DNA from: an uncultured Planctomycetales bacterium
GTDB lineage: Bacteria; Planctomycetota; Planctomycetia; Isosphaerales; Isosphaeraceae
Length of the DNA: 58,650 nt
Assembly (NCBI GenBank): GCA_937907525.1
Contig: CALCIB010000304.1
Location: 1 to 58,650, forward strand
Reading direction: 5' to 3'
Positions 44,746 through 52,239 of the stretch are shown piece by piece. A model generated the notes under the pieces. That model had not been told where the DNA came from and ran no database searches. It saw only the letters and a program-made list of their open reading frames with translations. The position numbers and the translations under genes are program-made. The stretch's first letter is position 1. Each line of letters opens with the position of its first letter.

Positions 44746-45110
44746 CCTTCTCCCCTCGCGGGAGAAGGTGGCCGAAGGCTGGACGGGGGGGCGACCGGCG
44801 CCGCGTCCCGCGTTCGGTCATGACTTTGAAGTCCACGGCTTCCGGTCGCGCCACCCCTCATCCGCCCCTAGGAACGCCGCCGAAACAACTTCCCGGAATG
44901 GAACCACAGAGTCACGGAGGGCACGGAGAGGAAATTGAGAATTGAAAATAAATGAATTTATAAATTCAATGATTAAAGACGGCCGGATCGCTCCTCGTTC
45001 TCTCTCTCCGTGTCCTCGGTGACTCCGTGGTTCCCTATCTTCGTCGCATGGATTCGACAAGTTGTTTCGGCGGCGTTCCACGGGGCACCTTCTCCCACAA
45101 GGGGAGAAGG
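44746..45110. repeat. Palindromic repeat R9, interrupted by a second element
   Basis: Left arm ccttctcccctcgcgggaga from 44746. The right arm is split: cccctcatccgcccct at 44854-44869, then cggggcaccttctcccacaa from 45081, ending ggggagaagg at 45110. The two halves join precisely at what is the cccc-ttcg-gggg hairpin in other copies, so a 211-bp piece was inserted at its apex. Unlike intact copies, the outer arms do not match in the variable part (ctcgcggg against cttgtggg). Confidence 0.85.
44870..45080. mobile_element. Nested-palindrome MITE-like element B
   Basis: Outer inverted repeat: GGAACGCCGCCGAAACAACT... (44871-44891) and its perfect 21-bp complement at 45059-45079. Inner inverted repeat: GGAACCACAGAGTCACGGAG... 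(44900-44932) against 45003-45034. The centre is AT-rich and holds a perfect 16-bp palindrome TGAATTTATAAATTCA at 44953-44968. No open frame. It sits in the loop of host repeat R9. The inner arm matches the arm of the GxxExxY cassette at 48825 at about 24 of 30 bases. A second element with the same outer end begins at 58598. Confidence 0.75.
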
Positions 45111-45155
45111 GGGGAGGCGCGTTCGCTCGCGGTGGTTTTCGACAGGGCATCGACC

Positions 45156-45983
45156 TCACTCCTTCTTGCGATAGAGCCAGGTCTTGAGCTTCTCCAGCCC
45201 GCCGAGCATCGCGTGGATCCCCTCGGTCGGCCCGACCACCAGCAGGCCGCCGGGCGCGAGCGCCGCCAGGACCGCGTCGACCACCCGCCGCTTGCTGTCG
45301 ACGTCGAAGTAGATGAGCACGTTCTTCAGGAACGCGCAGTCGAACGGCCCGCCGGACATGGGGTTCATGAGGTTGTGCGCCCGGAACGTCACCGGCGCGC
45401 GGACCTCGGGGCGGACCGTCCAGCGCCCGGGGGGCCCCTCGTCGAAGAAGGCGAGGCGGTCGGCCTCGCTCACCAGCCGCAAGGCGCGCTCGTCGTAGAC
45501 CGCGGCGCGGGCCGCGGCCAGGGCCGAGGCGCTCAGGTCGGTCCCCACCACCTCCAGCCTCCAGCCGGCCAGCTCGACCCGTCTCGCGGCGAGCCCAAGC
45601 GCGATCGAGTAGGGCTCCTCGCCGGTGCTGCACGCGGCCGACCAAAATCGGAGCGATCGGGGCCGCCGCCGCTCCCGGGCCTCCCGAACGACTTCGGGGA
45701 CGAACTCCCCGGCCAGCCAGAGGTAGTGGGCCTCGTCGCGGAGGAAGTACGTCTCGTTGGTCGTCACCGCGTCCAAAAACGGCTGCATCTCGGCCCGGCC
45801 GGCGGGGGACGTCAGGAAGTCGCGGTAGCGCGCGTAGCCGTCGATCCCGGTGGCGCGCAGCCGCCTCCGGATCCGGTTGGACAGGAGCGATCGCTTGGTC
45901 TCCACGATCCGGATCCCGCTGACGCGGTAGATCAGGTCGCGGAAGCTGGCGAATTCGTCCTCGGTCAGTTCGACGAGTTCCAC
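45156..45983 (-). CDS. cheR: Chemotaxis receptor methyltransferase CheR
   Basis: A 275-residue protein starting at GTG 45983 with GGGGGAGG upstream. The N-terminal all-alpha domain (FASFRDLIYRVSGIRIVETK, FLDAVTTNETYFLRDEAHYL) is followed by the SAM-binding domain with RFWSAACSTGEEPYSIALGL, VVGTDLSASALAAARAAVYD and LKNVLIYFD. CheR methylates receptor glutamates using SAM. It is encoded 25 bases after the receptor gene, so probably in one transcript, with the interrupted repeat between it and cheA. Confidence 0.95.
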   Translation of the reverse strand: MELVELTEDEFASFRDLIYRVSGIRIVETKRSLLSNRIRRRLRATGIDGYARYRDFLTSPAGRAEMQPFLDAVTTNETYFLRDEAHYLWLAGEFVPEVVREARERRRPRSLRFWSAACSTGEEPYSIALGLAARRVELAGWRLEVVGTDLSASALAAARAAVYDERALRLVSEADRLAFFDEGPPGRWTVRPEVRAPVTFRAHNLMNPMSGGPFDCAFLKNVLIYFDVDSKRRVVDAVLAALAPGGLLVVGPTEGIHAMLGGLEKLKTWLYRKKE

Positions 45984-46008
45984 GGCGGCCGGCCTCCCCC
46001 GCGTCCCG

Positions 46009-48108
46009 TCAGACCTTGAACCCGGAGACGGTCTGCTTCAAGGTCGCGGCCTGGGCGCCGAGTTCCTCGGCGCTGGCGGAGAGTTCCTCGGAGCTGGAGG
46101 CGTTGGTCTCGGTGAGGGTGGAGACGTTCTGGATCGCCTTGCCGACCTCGGCGGACGCCTCGGCCTGCTCGCGGGCGGCCGCGGCGATCCGGGCGATCCC
46201 GGCCGCCGTCTCGTCCACCCCCTTGACGATCCGCGCGAGCGCCTCGCCGGCCTTCTCCGAAAGCGACGCCCCGTCGGCCACCCGCCGGGTCGACTCCTTG
46301 ATGAGGGCCGTGATCTCCTTGGCCGCGGCGCTGGAGCGCTCGGCCAGCTTGCGGACCTCGTCGGCGACCACGGCGAACCCCAGCCCGTGCTCGCCGGCGC
46401 GGGCCGCCTCGATGGCCGCGTTGAGGGCCAGCAGGTTCGTCTGGCTCGCGATCTCGCCGATCACCTGGATGATGTCGCTGACCTGCTCGCTGGACTTCTT
46501 GATCAGGACCATCGCCTCGACCGCCTGCTCGACCGACTCGCCCCCCTGACGGGCCAGCCGCGTCGTGTTCTCGGCCAGCCCGGCGGCCGTCGCCGCGTCG
46601 CGGTCGATGTCGCCGCTGGAACGCGAAAGCTGCTGCACCGACGCCGACATCTGCTCCACCGTCGCCGCCTGGTTCTGGGCCGACTCGCTCAGGTAATTGG
46701 CGCTCTCGGCGACCACCCGCGCCCCCTCGGCGAACTGCACCGCCGACTCCACCACCTGGCCGACGACCTCCTTGAGGTTGTCGACCATCTCGGCGATCGC
46801 GCCCCCCAGCCGCCCCAGGTCGTCGTCGCCCCGGACGTCGACGCTCACGGTCAGGTCGCCGGCCGCCGCCTTCCGCGCCACGGCCATCAACCGCCCGGCC
46901 TTCTCCTCCAGGTCGCGCTTGGCGTGGTCCAGCTTCGCCTGGCGGTCCACCCGATCGACCGCCGCGGAGACCTGCCGGCCGATCGAACGCAACGTGTCCA
47001 TCCGAGCCGCCGACAACTCGATCCGGTCGCGCGTGAAGAAGTCCATCGTGCCGATCACCCGGCCCTCGACGACGATCGGGAAGCAGATCCCCGACTTCAG
47101 CCCGTTGCGCTTCGCCGACGGCGCCCGCGAGCAGCCGACCAGTTCGCCCAGGTCCGGCACGAAGATCAACTCGCGGGTCTTCCAGGCGCGGCCGTTGAGC
47201 CCCTCCCCCTCGGCGAATCGCGACGTCGCGTTGGTCCGGCGGAACTCCTCGTCGACCTCTCCCGTGTCGGCCGCCCAGTGCAGCGAGGCGTCGGCGGGAT
47301 CGACCCGCCAGAACGAGCCGTAGGTCCAGTCGAAGGCGTCGCAGACCGTCCGAAGCGCCGTCTTGGCCGCGTCCACGGCCGTCGCCGACGTCTCAAGCGC
47401 CGTCAGCAACCGGACGGACGCCGCGGCGTCCGCCCGCGACTCGGCCTCGCCCTCCCGGGCCCGCACCCGCTCGACCTTCTCCGCGACCAGTTTCGCCAGC
47501 GTCCGGACGACCTCGACGCGATCCGGGTCCGACGACCCCGCCGCGGTCGAGAAGAAGTCGACCGCGGCGACCGCCCGGCCCCCGACGACGATCGCCGCCG
47601 CCGACGCCCGGCGGAACCCGGCGCGGGCCGCCGCGGCGAACCGCGCGTCGTCCCTGGCGGCCAGGCCGTCGGACTCCGCCACGTCGCCCGACTCCCACGC
47701 GCGGCCCACGAGCCCCTCCCCGGATCGCGGCCGGAACCCCCGGGCCGTCCTTGAGAACTCGTCGGAGATTCGGCCCGACTCCGCCTCAAGCGTCAGCGCC
47801 CGCCCCGACTCGTCCAGCTTCCAGTACGAGCCGTAACCCCAGCCGAACGCCTCGCGCGCCGCGTCCAGGACCGCCCGCGCCGCCTCCTCGGCCGTCTCGA
47901 CCCCGGCCAGGGCCGCCACCGCCGCGGTCAGCGCGCGGACGTCGGCCCGCGCGTCGGCGTCCGCCGACCGCCCGTCGATCTCGACGCCCCCCTCGGCCGT
48001 CGCGGCCATCCTCCGCCGGGTCTTCGCGGCCGCGGCCTTCCTCGGCCGCGTGCGCTCGGGCTTCTCCAGGGGGGCTTGACCGTCGGAATCCTGGGGCGCG
48101 GGACTCAT
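46009..48108 (-). CDS. Soluble methyl-accepting chemoreceptor with two GAF domains
   Basis: A 699-residue receptor with no transmembrane helix, so cytoplasmic. After a Lys/Arg/Pro-rich N-terminus there are two GAF-like domains (AVLDAAREAFGWGYGSYWKL near 85; TALRTVCDAFDWTYGSFWRV near 245). A HAMP-like segment is DLTVSVDVRGDDDLGRLGGA. The signalling domain has the hairpin tip EIASQTNLLALNAAIEAARAG followed by GFAVVADEVRKLAERSS. There are repeated Glu/Gln-Glu pairs suited to methylation. It likely senses a cytoplasmic ligand or redox state through GAF. No C-terminal NWETF tether is present. Confidence 0.93.
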   Translation of the reverse strand: MSPAPQDSDGQAPLEKPERTRPRKAAAAKTRRRMAATAEGGVEIDGRSADADARADVRALTAAVAALAGVETAEEAARAVLDAAREAFGWGYGSYWKLDESGRALTLEAESGRISDEFSRTARGFRPRSGEGLVGRAWESGDVAESDGLAARDDARFAAAARAGFRRASAAAIVVGGRAVAAVDFFSTAAGSSDPDRVEVVRTLAKLVAEKVERVRAREGEAESRADAAASVRLLTALETSATAVDAAKTALRTVCDAFDWTYGSFWRVDPADASLHWAADTGEVDEEFRRTNATSRFAEGEGLNGRAWKTRELIFVPDLGELVGCSRAPSAKRNGLKSGICFPIVVEGRVIGTMDFFTRDRIELSAARMDTLRSIGRQVSAAVDRVDRQAKLDHAKRDLEEKAGRLMAVARKAAAGDLTVSVDVRGDDDLGRLGGAIAEMVDNLKEVVGQVVESAVQFAEGARVVAESANYLSESAQNQAATVEQMSASVQQLSRSSGDIDRDAATAAGLAENTTRLARQGGESVEQAVEAMVLIKKSSEQVSDIIQVIGEIASQTNLLALNAAIEAARAGEHGLGFAVVADEVRKLAERSSAAAKEITALIKESTRRVADGASLSEKAGEALARIVKGVDETAAGIARIAAAAREQAEASAEVGKAIQNVSTLTETNASSSEELSASAEELGAQAATLKQTVSGFKV

Positions 48109-48159
48109 GGGGACCTGGACCTCGATGGGGCGCGTCTGGAAGGGAGGAAACCCGCGACG

Positions 48160-48666
48160 TCAGGAGGCCGTCGCGGCCGTCGGGTCGTCGAACCGGAACA
48201 GCTTCTCCACGTCGAGCACGATCAACAGCCGCTCGTCCAGCCGGGCCAGGCCCGAGACGTAGCGGCACGACTCCCCGGCCGCGCCCAACGGCGACGGCTG
48301 GATCTGCTCGCGGCCCAGCCGCATCACCCGGGTCACCGCGTCGACCACGCAACCGACCGTCCGGTCCTGGACGTTGACGACGATCGTCCGCGTCTCGTCA
48401 TCGACCTCGCGCGCCGGCAGGCCGAACCGCTTGCGGAGGTTCACCACCGGGATCACCGCCCCTCGAAGGTTGATCATCCCCTCGATATAGTCGGGCGCCT
48501 GGGGAAGCCGGGTGATCGGCTTCATCAGGATGATCTCCTGGATCCTGGTGATCGCGATCGCGTAATCCTCGTCGCCGAGGCGGAACCCCACGAACTGCGA
48601 CACCGGACCCTCGCCCCGCGCGGCCGCGGGCGTCGTCGTCGAAGGCGATGGGGCGTCCTGACTCAT
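48160..48666 (-). CDS. cheW: Chemotaxis coupling protein CheW
   Basis: A 168-residue CheW. The start MSQDAPSPSTTT at 48666 is preferred to a TTG 24 bases upstream. Core sequence VSQFVGFRLGDEDYAIAITR, IQEIILMKPITRLPQAPDYI, EGMINLRGAVIPVVNLRKRF and CVVDAVTRVMRL matches the family throughout. CheW couples the soluble receptor to CheA. It is the first gene of the operon. The upstream region to 48825 contains the likely promoter, before the GxxExxY cassette. Confidence 0.94.
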   Translation of the reverse strand: MSQDAPSPSTTTPAAARGEGPVSQFVGFRLGDEDYAIAITRIQEIILMKPITRLPQAPDYIEGMINLRGAVIPVVNLRKRFGLPAREVDDETRTIVVNVQDRTVGCVVDAVTRVMRLGREQIQPSPLGAAGESCRYVSGLARLDERLLIVLDVEKLFRFDDPTAATAS

Positions 48667-48824
48667 GACATCCTCGGCGCGTCTGGGCAAATGGTGCGGC
48701 CTGGTGAAGATTGTACCACCCCGGCGAGGCTCGCCCGATCCCCGACCTGACGAATCAGATCCGAACCGCCGGCAAATCCTCCCGATTCGTCGCGACCGAC
48801 CTGAGCGTCAGGGTAATTCGTCAT

Positions 48825-49452
48825 AAGGAACCGCCGAGACGCCGAGGACGCCGAGGACGCCGAGAAGACGGGAAGACCGGGGGAGGGGAACGAACCGCCG
48901 AGACGCCGAGGACGCCGAGAAGAAGGACCGGAAAGAGGGAGTTCAGGATGAATCCGCCGGCCCTCTCGGAGGGAGGGATGAAATCACCATGCGTTTGAGG
49001 CCGTCTTTCAGGAGACGGACGTTGAAGTTGATGAGCAACCCCGTATGAATCCTGGCGAGTCGAAGGTAGGTCAAAAGCCGCGCCTCGTGGATGGGAAGCA
49101 GTTTCTCGACCGCCTTGAGTTCGACCACCAATCGGCCGGGGAAGAAAAGGTCCATCACGAGATCGTCCCCCGTGACGACCTCCCCCTTATAGACGATCGG
49201 GATCCGGGCCTGACGTTGAAACTCGATCCCTAGACGACCGAGTTCGTGTTCCAGGCATCGCTGGTAAACCGACTCCAGCAAGCCGGGCCCCGTCTCCCGA
49301 TGGACCTCGATGGCCGCCCCGATGACCGATCGCGTCAGCAGATCCGGCTCGTCCACGATCGCCTCCCCGGTTTCCAACCTCTTCCCCAAGCCTCTCCGCT
49401 CCCGGCTTCCCTTCCCGTCTTCTCGGCGTCCTCGGCGTCTCGGCGGTTCCTT
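48825..49452. mobile_element. GxxExxY cassette bounded by long inverted repeats
   Basis: A 628-bp unit. The left end (48825-48875, 51 bases) begins AAGGAACCGCCGAGACGCCG. The right end (49411-49452, 42 bases) is its exact reverse complement, except that the left copy has one extra 9-bp GAGGACGCC unit. A further partial copy (GAACCGCCGAGACGCCGAGG...) lies inside at 48892-48922. The only gene between is the GxxExxY protein on the minus strand. Just outside, AATTCG (left) and CGAATT (right) are also inverted. No target-site duplication was seen. Mobility is an inference. Confidence 0.6.
48943..49356 (-). CDS. GxxExxY protein (PD-(D/E)XK nuclease-like)
   Basis: A 137-residue protein from the GTG at 49356 with GGGGAGG just upstream; the longer frame reads through the inverted repeat and is not credible. 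The name-giving motif is GPGLLESVYQRCLEHEL (G-LL-E-SV-Y). Then GDDLVMDLFFPGRLVVELKA supplies the Asp and Glu-x-Lys spacing of PD-(D/E)XK nucleases, followed by LLTYLRLARIHTGLLINFNV. The family's function is not established. The gene is enclosed by the inverted repeats of the cassette at 48825-49452, which suggests that it may act on them. Confidence 0.88.
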   Translation of the reverse strand: MDEPDLLTRSVIGAAIEVHRETGPGLLESVYQRCLEHELGRLGIEFQRQARIPIVYKGEVVTGDDLVMDLFFPGRLVVELKAVEKLLPIHEARLLTYLRLARIHTGLLINFNVRLLKDGLKRMVISSLPPRGPADSS

Positions 49453-49498
49453 CCGAATTCCCCCGACGCTAGACTCGATGTCAACTCTAGGAGGTCTC

Positions 49499-49738
49499 AT
49501 GGAGATCGCGAACATCCAGGACGCGGAATCGCGTCTCGCCCAGTTGGTGGAGCGGGCCCTCCGCGGCGAGGAAGTCGTCATCGCCCAGGCGGGAAAGCCC
49601 CTGGTGCGCCTGGTGCCGGTCGCGCGCGACGTGTCGCCGCGCGTCGGCGGTCAGTGGAAGGGCCGGGTCCGCATGGCCGAGGACTTCGATTCGCTCCCCG
49701 GCGACCTGGCCGAGGCGTTCGGCGCGACGTCCGAATGA
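49499..49738 (+). CDS. Phd/VapB-type antitoxin without a toxin
   Basis: A 79-residue protein with TAGGAGG (49488-49494) before its ATG. MEIANIQDAESRLAQLVERA and LRGEEVVIAQAGKPLVRLVP form the Phd/YefM N-terminal domain. The C-terminal tail (WKGRVRMAEDFDSLPGDLAE) is the segment that normally binds VapC. The next ATG, overlapping the stop, gives MTLLPGMGFLIVG, which shares only MTLL with a PIN toxin start. The partner seems to be gone, replaced by the leader of the sulfatase gene. Confidence 0.82.
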   Translation: MEIANIQDAESRLAQLVERALRGEEVVIAQAGKPLVRLVPVARDVSPRVGGQWKGRVRMAEDFDSLPGDLAEAFGATSE

Positions 49739-49899
49739 CGCTTCTTCCCGGCATGGGCTTTCTGATTGTCGGCATTTGCTGGAATCGCGCGTCCGGCGCG
49801 ACGAGGCGCCGCACCGCTCGCGTGCCCCCCAACCCCTCTGAAACCGTCGTTCCCGGCGACGTCGCCGATGGACGGCGCCCGGATCGCGGAGTTCTCGTC

Positions 49900-52008
49900 A
49901 TGTCGTCGCGCGTTTGGGTCGTCGCGGGCTTCTGCCTGCTGGTCGGAGGAGGTTCGTCGGCGTTCGCGCAAGACCGGCCTCCGCAATCGAAACGGCCGAA
50001 CGTCCTGTTCATCCTGGCGGACGACGTCGGCTACGGCGACGTCGGCTTTCAGGGTTCGGAAATCAGCACGCCGAACCTCGACGCCCTGGCCGCGGGGGGG
50101 GCGCGGTTCGCGAACTTCTACAACTCGGCCCGCTGCTGCCCGACCCGCGCGTCGCTGCTGACGGGCCTGCACCCGGCGCAGGCCGGGTTCCCGGACATGC
50201 GCGGCCGAATCCCCTCGAACGCCGCGACGATCCCCGAGGTGCTCAAGACCGCCGGCTACAACGCCTACATGGTGGGCAAGTGGCACCTCGGCCACGAGGA
50301 CAAGCCCACCGACCGCGGCTTCGACGAGTTCTTCGGCATGCTGGGAGGCTTCAACAGCTACTGGCGGGAAGACCCGTTCTACACCCGCTGGCCCAAAGGC
50401 CGCGCCAGGCGGTCCTACGCGCCGGGCGAGTTCTACTCGTCCAACGCCTTCGGCGACTACGCGCTCGACTTCCTGAAGCAAGCCCGCGAGGCGGGCAAGC
50501 CCTGGTTCATGTACCTGGCGTTCAACGCGGCCCACTTCCCGATCCACGCCCCCGAGGACGTCGTCGCCCGCTACGAGTCGGTCTACGCCGACGGCTGGGA
50601 CAAACTTCGCGAACGCCGATTGGCCCGGATGAAGGAGCTGGGGGTCGTCGCCAAGGACGTCGAGTTGACGCCCCGGCTGATCGTCCCGAAGAACTGGGCC
50701 AACGAGAAGAAGGAATGGGCCGCCGACAAGCAGGTCCCCGCCTGGGACTCGCTGCCGGAGGACCGCCGCAAGGACCTGGCCCGCCGGATGGCCGTCTACG
50801 CGGCGACGATCGACGTGATGGACCGCAACGTCGGCCGCGTGGTCGAGTTCCTGAAGGCGACCGGCCAGTTCGACGACACGGCGATCTTCTACATGTCGGA
50901 CAACGGCGCCTGCGGCGAGTGGGACCCGTTCGGGTTCGACGGCGAATCGGGACCGAACAACGTGCTCCACGTCGGCGAGGCGCTCAAGGAGATCGGCGCC
51001 CCCGGAAGCTATTCGAGCGTCGGGAGCGGCTGGGCGAACGCCTCGTCGACTCCGTATCGCTACTACAAGCAGTACACCCACGAGGGGGGCGTCAAGACGC
51101 CGATGGTCGTCCACTTTCCCGCCGGGCTGGCGGTCCCGCCGGGGACGTCGATCCCGGCCGTCGGCTACATCACCGACGTCATGCCGACCATCGTCGAACT
51201 CGCCGGCGCGACGTATCCGAGGGAGCGCGACGGCGGGCCGGTCATGCCGATGGAGGGCGCCAGCCTGGTCCCGCTGCTCAAGGGGGGCGATCGACCGACC
51301 CGCCCCGTCTTCATCGAGCACGAGGATAGCAAGGCCCTCCGCGACGGCGACTGGAAGATCGTCCAGGAGCGCGGCGGACGTCCCTGGGAGCTTTACGACC
51401 TGGCCTCCGACCCGACCGAGATCCACGACCTGGCCGACCGCGAGCCCGAGCGCGTCAAGACGATGGCGGCCGCCTGGAGCGCCTGGGCCGTCCGCGTCGG
51501 CTTGAGGGAGGCCCCGCCGCGGGTCGTCCATGGGACGATCGAGTTGAAGCCGGGCGCGACGCTCGGCGGCGGCGACGCGCCCGCGATCGCCGGCGAGCCG
51601 CTTCGGATCGAGGCGACCGTTCGCGACGCCCGCCGGGGCGGCGTCGTCGCCAGCCAGGGGGGACGGGAGCAGGGCTGGTCGCTCCACGTCCGCGACGACG
51701 GCAAGCCGGCGCTGGCCGTGCGTCGCGACGGCGCGCTGTTCGAACTCGCGGGCGATCGCGCGCTGGGCGACGAACCGACGCGGCTGTCCGCCGAGCTTCG
51801 CCGCGACGGCTCGGCCCGGCTCCTCGTCGACGGCGTCGAGGTCGCCCGCGGCCAGGCCGGCGGTCGCGTCCCCTCGCAGCCGAAAGACCCCCTGATCGTC
51901 GGCGACGACCGCCAATCCGCCGTCGGCGACTACCCGACCCCCCGGCCGTTCCGCGGCGCCATCATCGACGCCCGCCTCACCGTGGGCGCGGCCGTCGCCG
52001 CGGATTGA
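49900..52008 (+). CDS. Secreted Type I sulfatase with C-terminal LamG-like domain
   Basis: A 702-residue exported sulfatase. Start at 49900 with a signal peptide (VVAGFCLLVGGGSSAFAQ). Metal-site Asp pair in VLFILADDVGYGDVG; formylglycine motif CCPTR near residues 79-83 (first Cys modified) in NSARCCPTRASLLTG; GKWHLGH supplies further active-site Lys and His; DDTAIFYMSDNGACGEWDPF is the second metal block. Residues about 540-700 look like a LamG/concanavalin-like domain (GGGDAPAIAGEPLRIEATVR, PRPFRGAIIDARLTVG). It hydrolyses a sulfate ester, probably on a polysaccharide. A formylglycine-generating enzyme is needed from elsewhere. Confidence 0.92.
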   Translation: MSSRVWVVAGFCLLVGGGSSAFAQDRPPQSKRPNVLFILADDVGYGDVGFQGSEISTPNLDALAAGGARFANFYNSARCCPTRASLLTGLHPAQAGFPDMRGRIPSNAATIPEVLKTAGYNAYMVGKWHLGHEDKPTDRGFDEFFGMLGGFNSYWREDPFYTRWPKGRARRSYAPGEFYSSNAFGDYALDFLKQAREAGKPWFMYLAFNAAHFPIHAPEDVVARYESVYADGWDKLRERRLARMKELGVVAKDVELTPRLIVPKNWANEKKEWAADKQVPAWDSLPEDRRKDLARRMAVYAATIDVMDRNVGRVVEFLKATGQFDDTAIFYMSDNGACGEWDPFGFDGESGPNNVLHVGEALKEIGAPGSYSSVGSGWANASSTPYRYYKQYTHEGGVKTPMVVHFPAGLAVPPGTSIPAVGYITDVMPTIVELAGATYPRERDGGPVMPMEGASLVPLLKGGDRPTRPVFIEHEDSKALRDGDWKIVQERGGRPWELYDLASDPTEIHDLADREPERVKTMAAAWSAWAVRVGLREAPPRVVHGTIELKPGATLGGGDAPAIAGEPLRIEATVRDARRGGVVASQGGREQGWSLHVRDDGKPALAVRRDGALFELAGDRALGDEPTRLSAELRRDGSARLLVDGVEVARGQAGGRVPSQPKDPLIVGDDRQSAVGDYPTPRPFRGAIIDARLTVGAAVAAD

Positions 52009-52239
52009 CGTCCCACGGATCGGCCCCGGTCCCTGCGCGATCATGGTGTTTTTTTGCGCGTCTCGGGCTGTCCATCCGACCGTCCGTCCGTTTATCGTCG
52101 CATCGAGCGGGTCGGAGCGTCGATCGTCGAAATCGCGACGGCGGAAACCGAAACAATTCGGAGTAGTCCGTCGGTTCGCCCCGCTCGGCCCCCGTCGATT
52201 CCTCAACGATCCTCATCTTCCCGGCCGGAGGTCCTCTCC

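Noticed and set aside
49740..49899. MTLLPGMGFLIVG... as a short toxin gene after the VapB-type antitoxin
   Set aside because: Only the first four residues resemble a PIN toxin; there is no Asp motif, and the frame simply continues into the sulfatase signal peptide.
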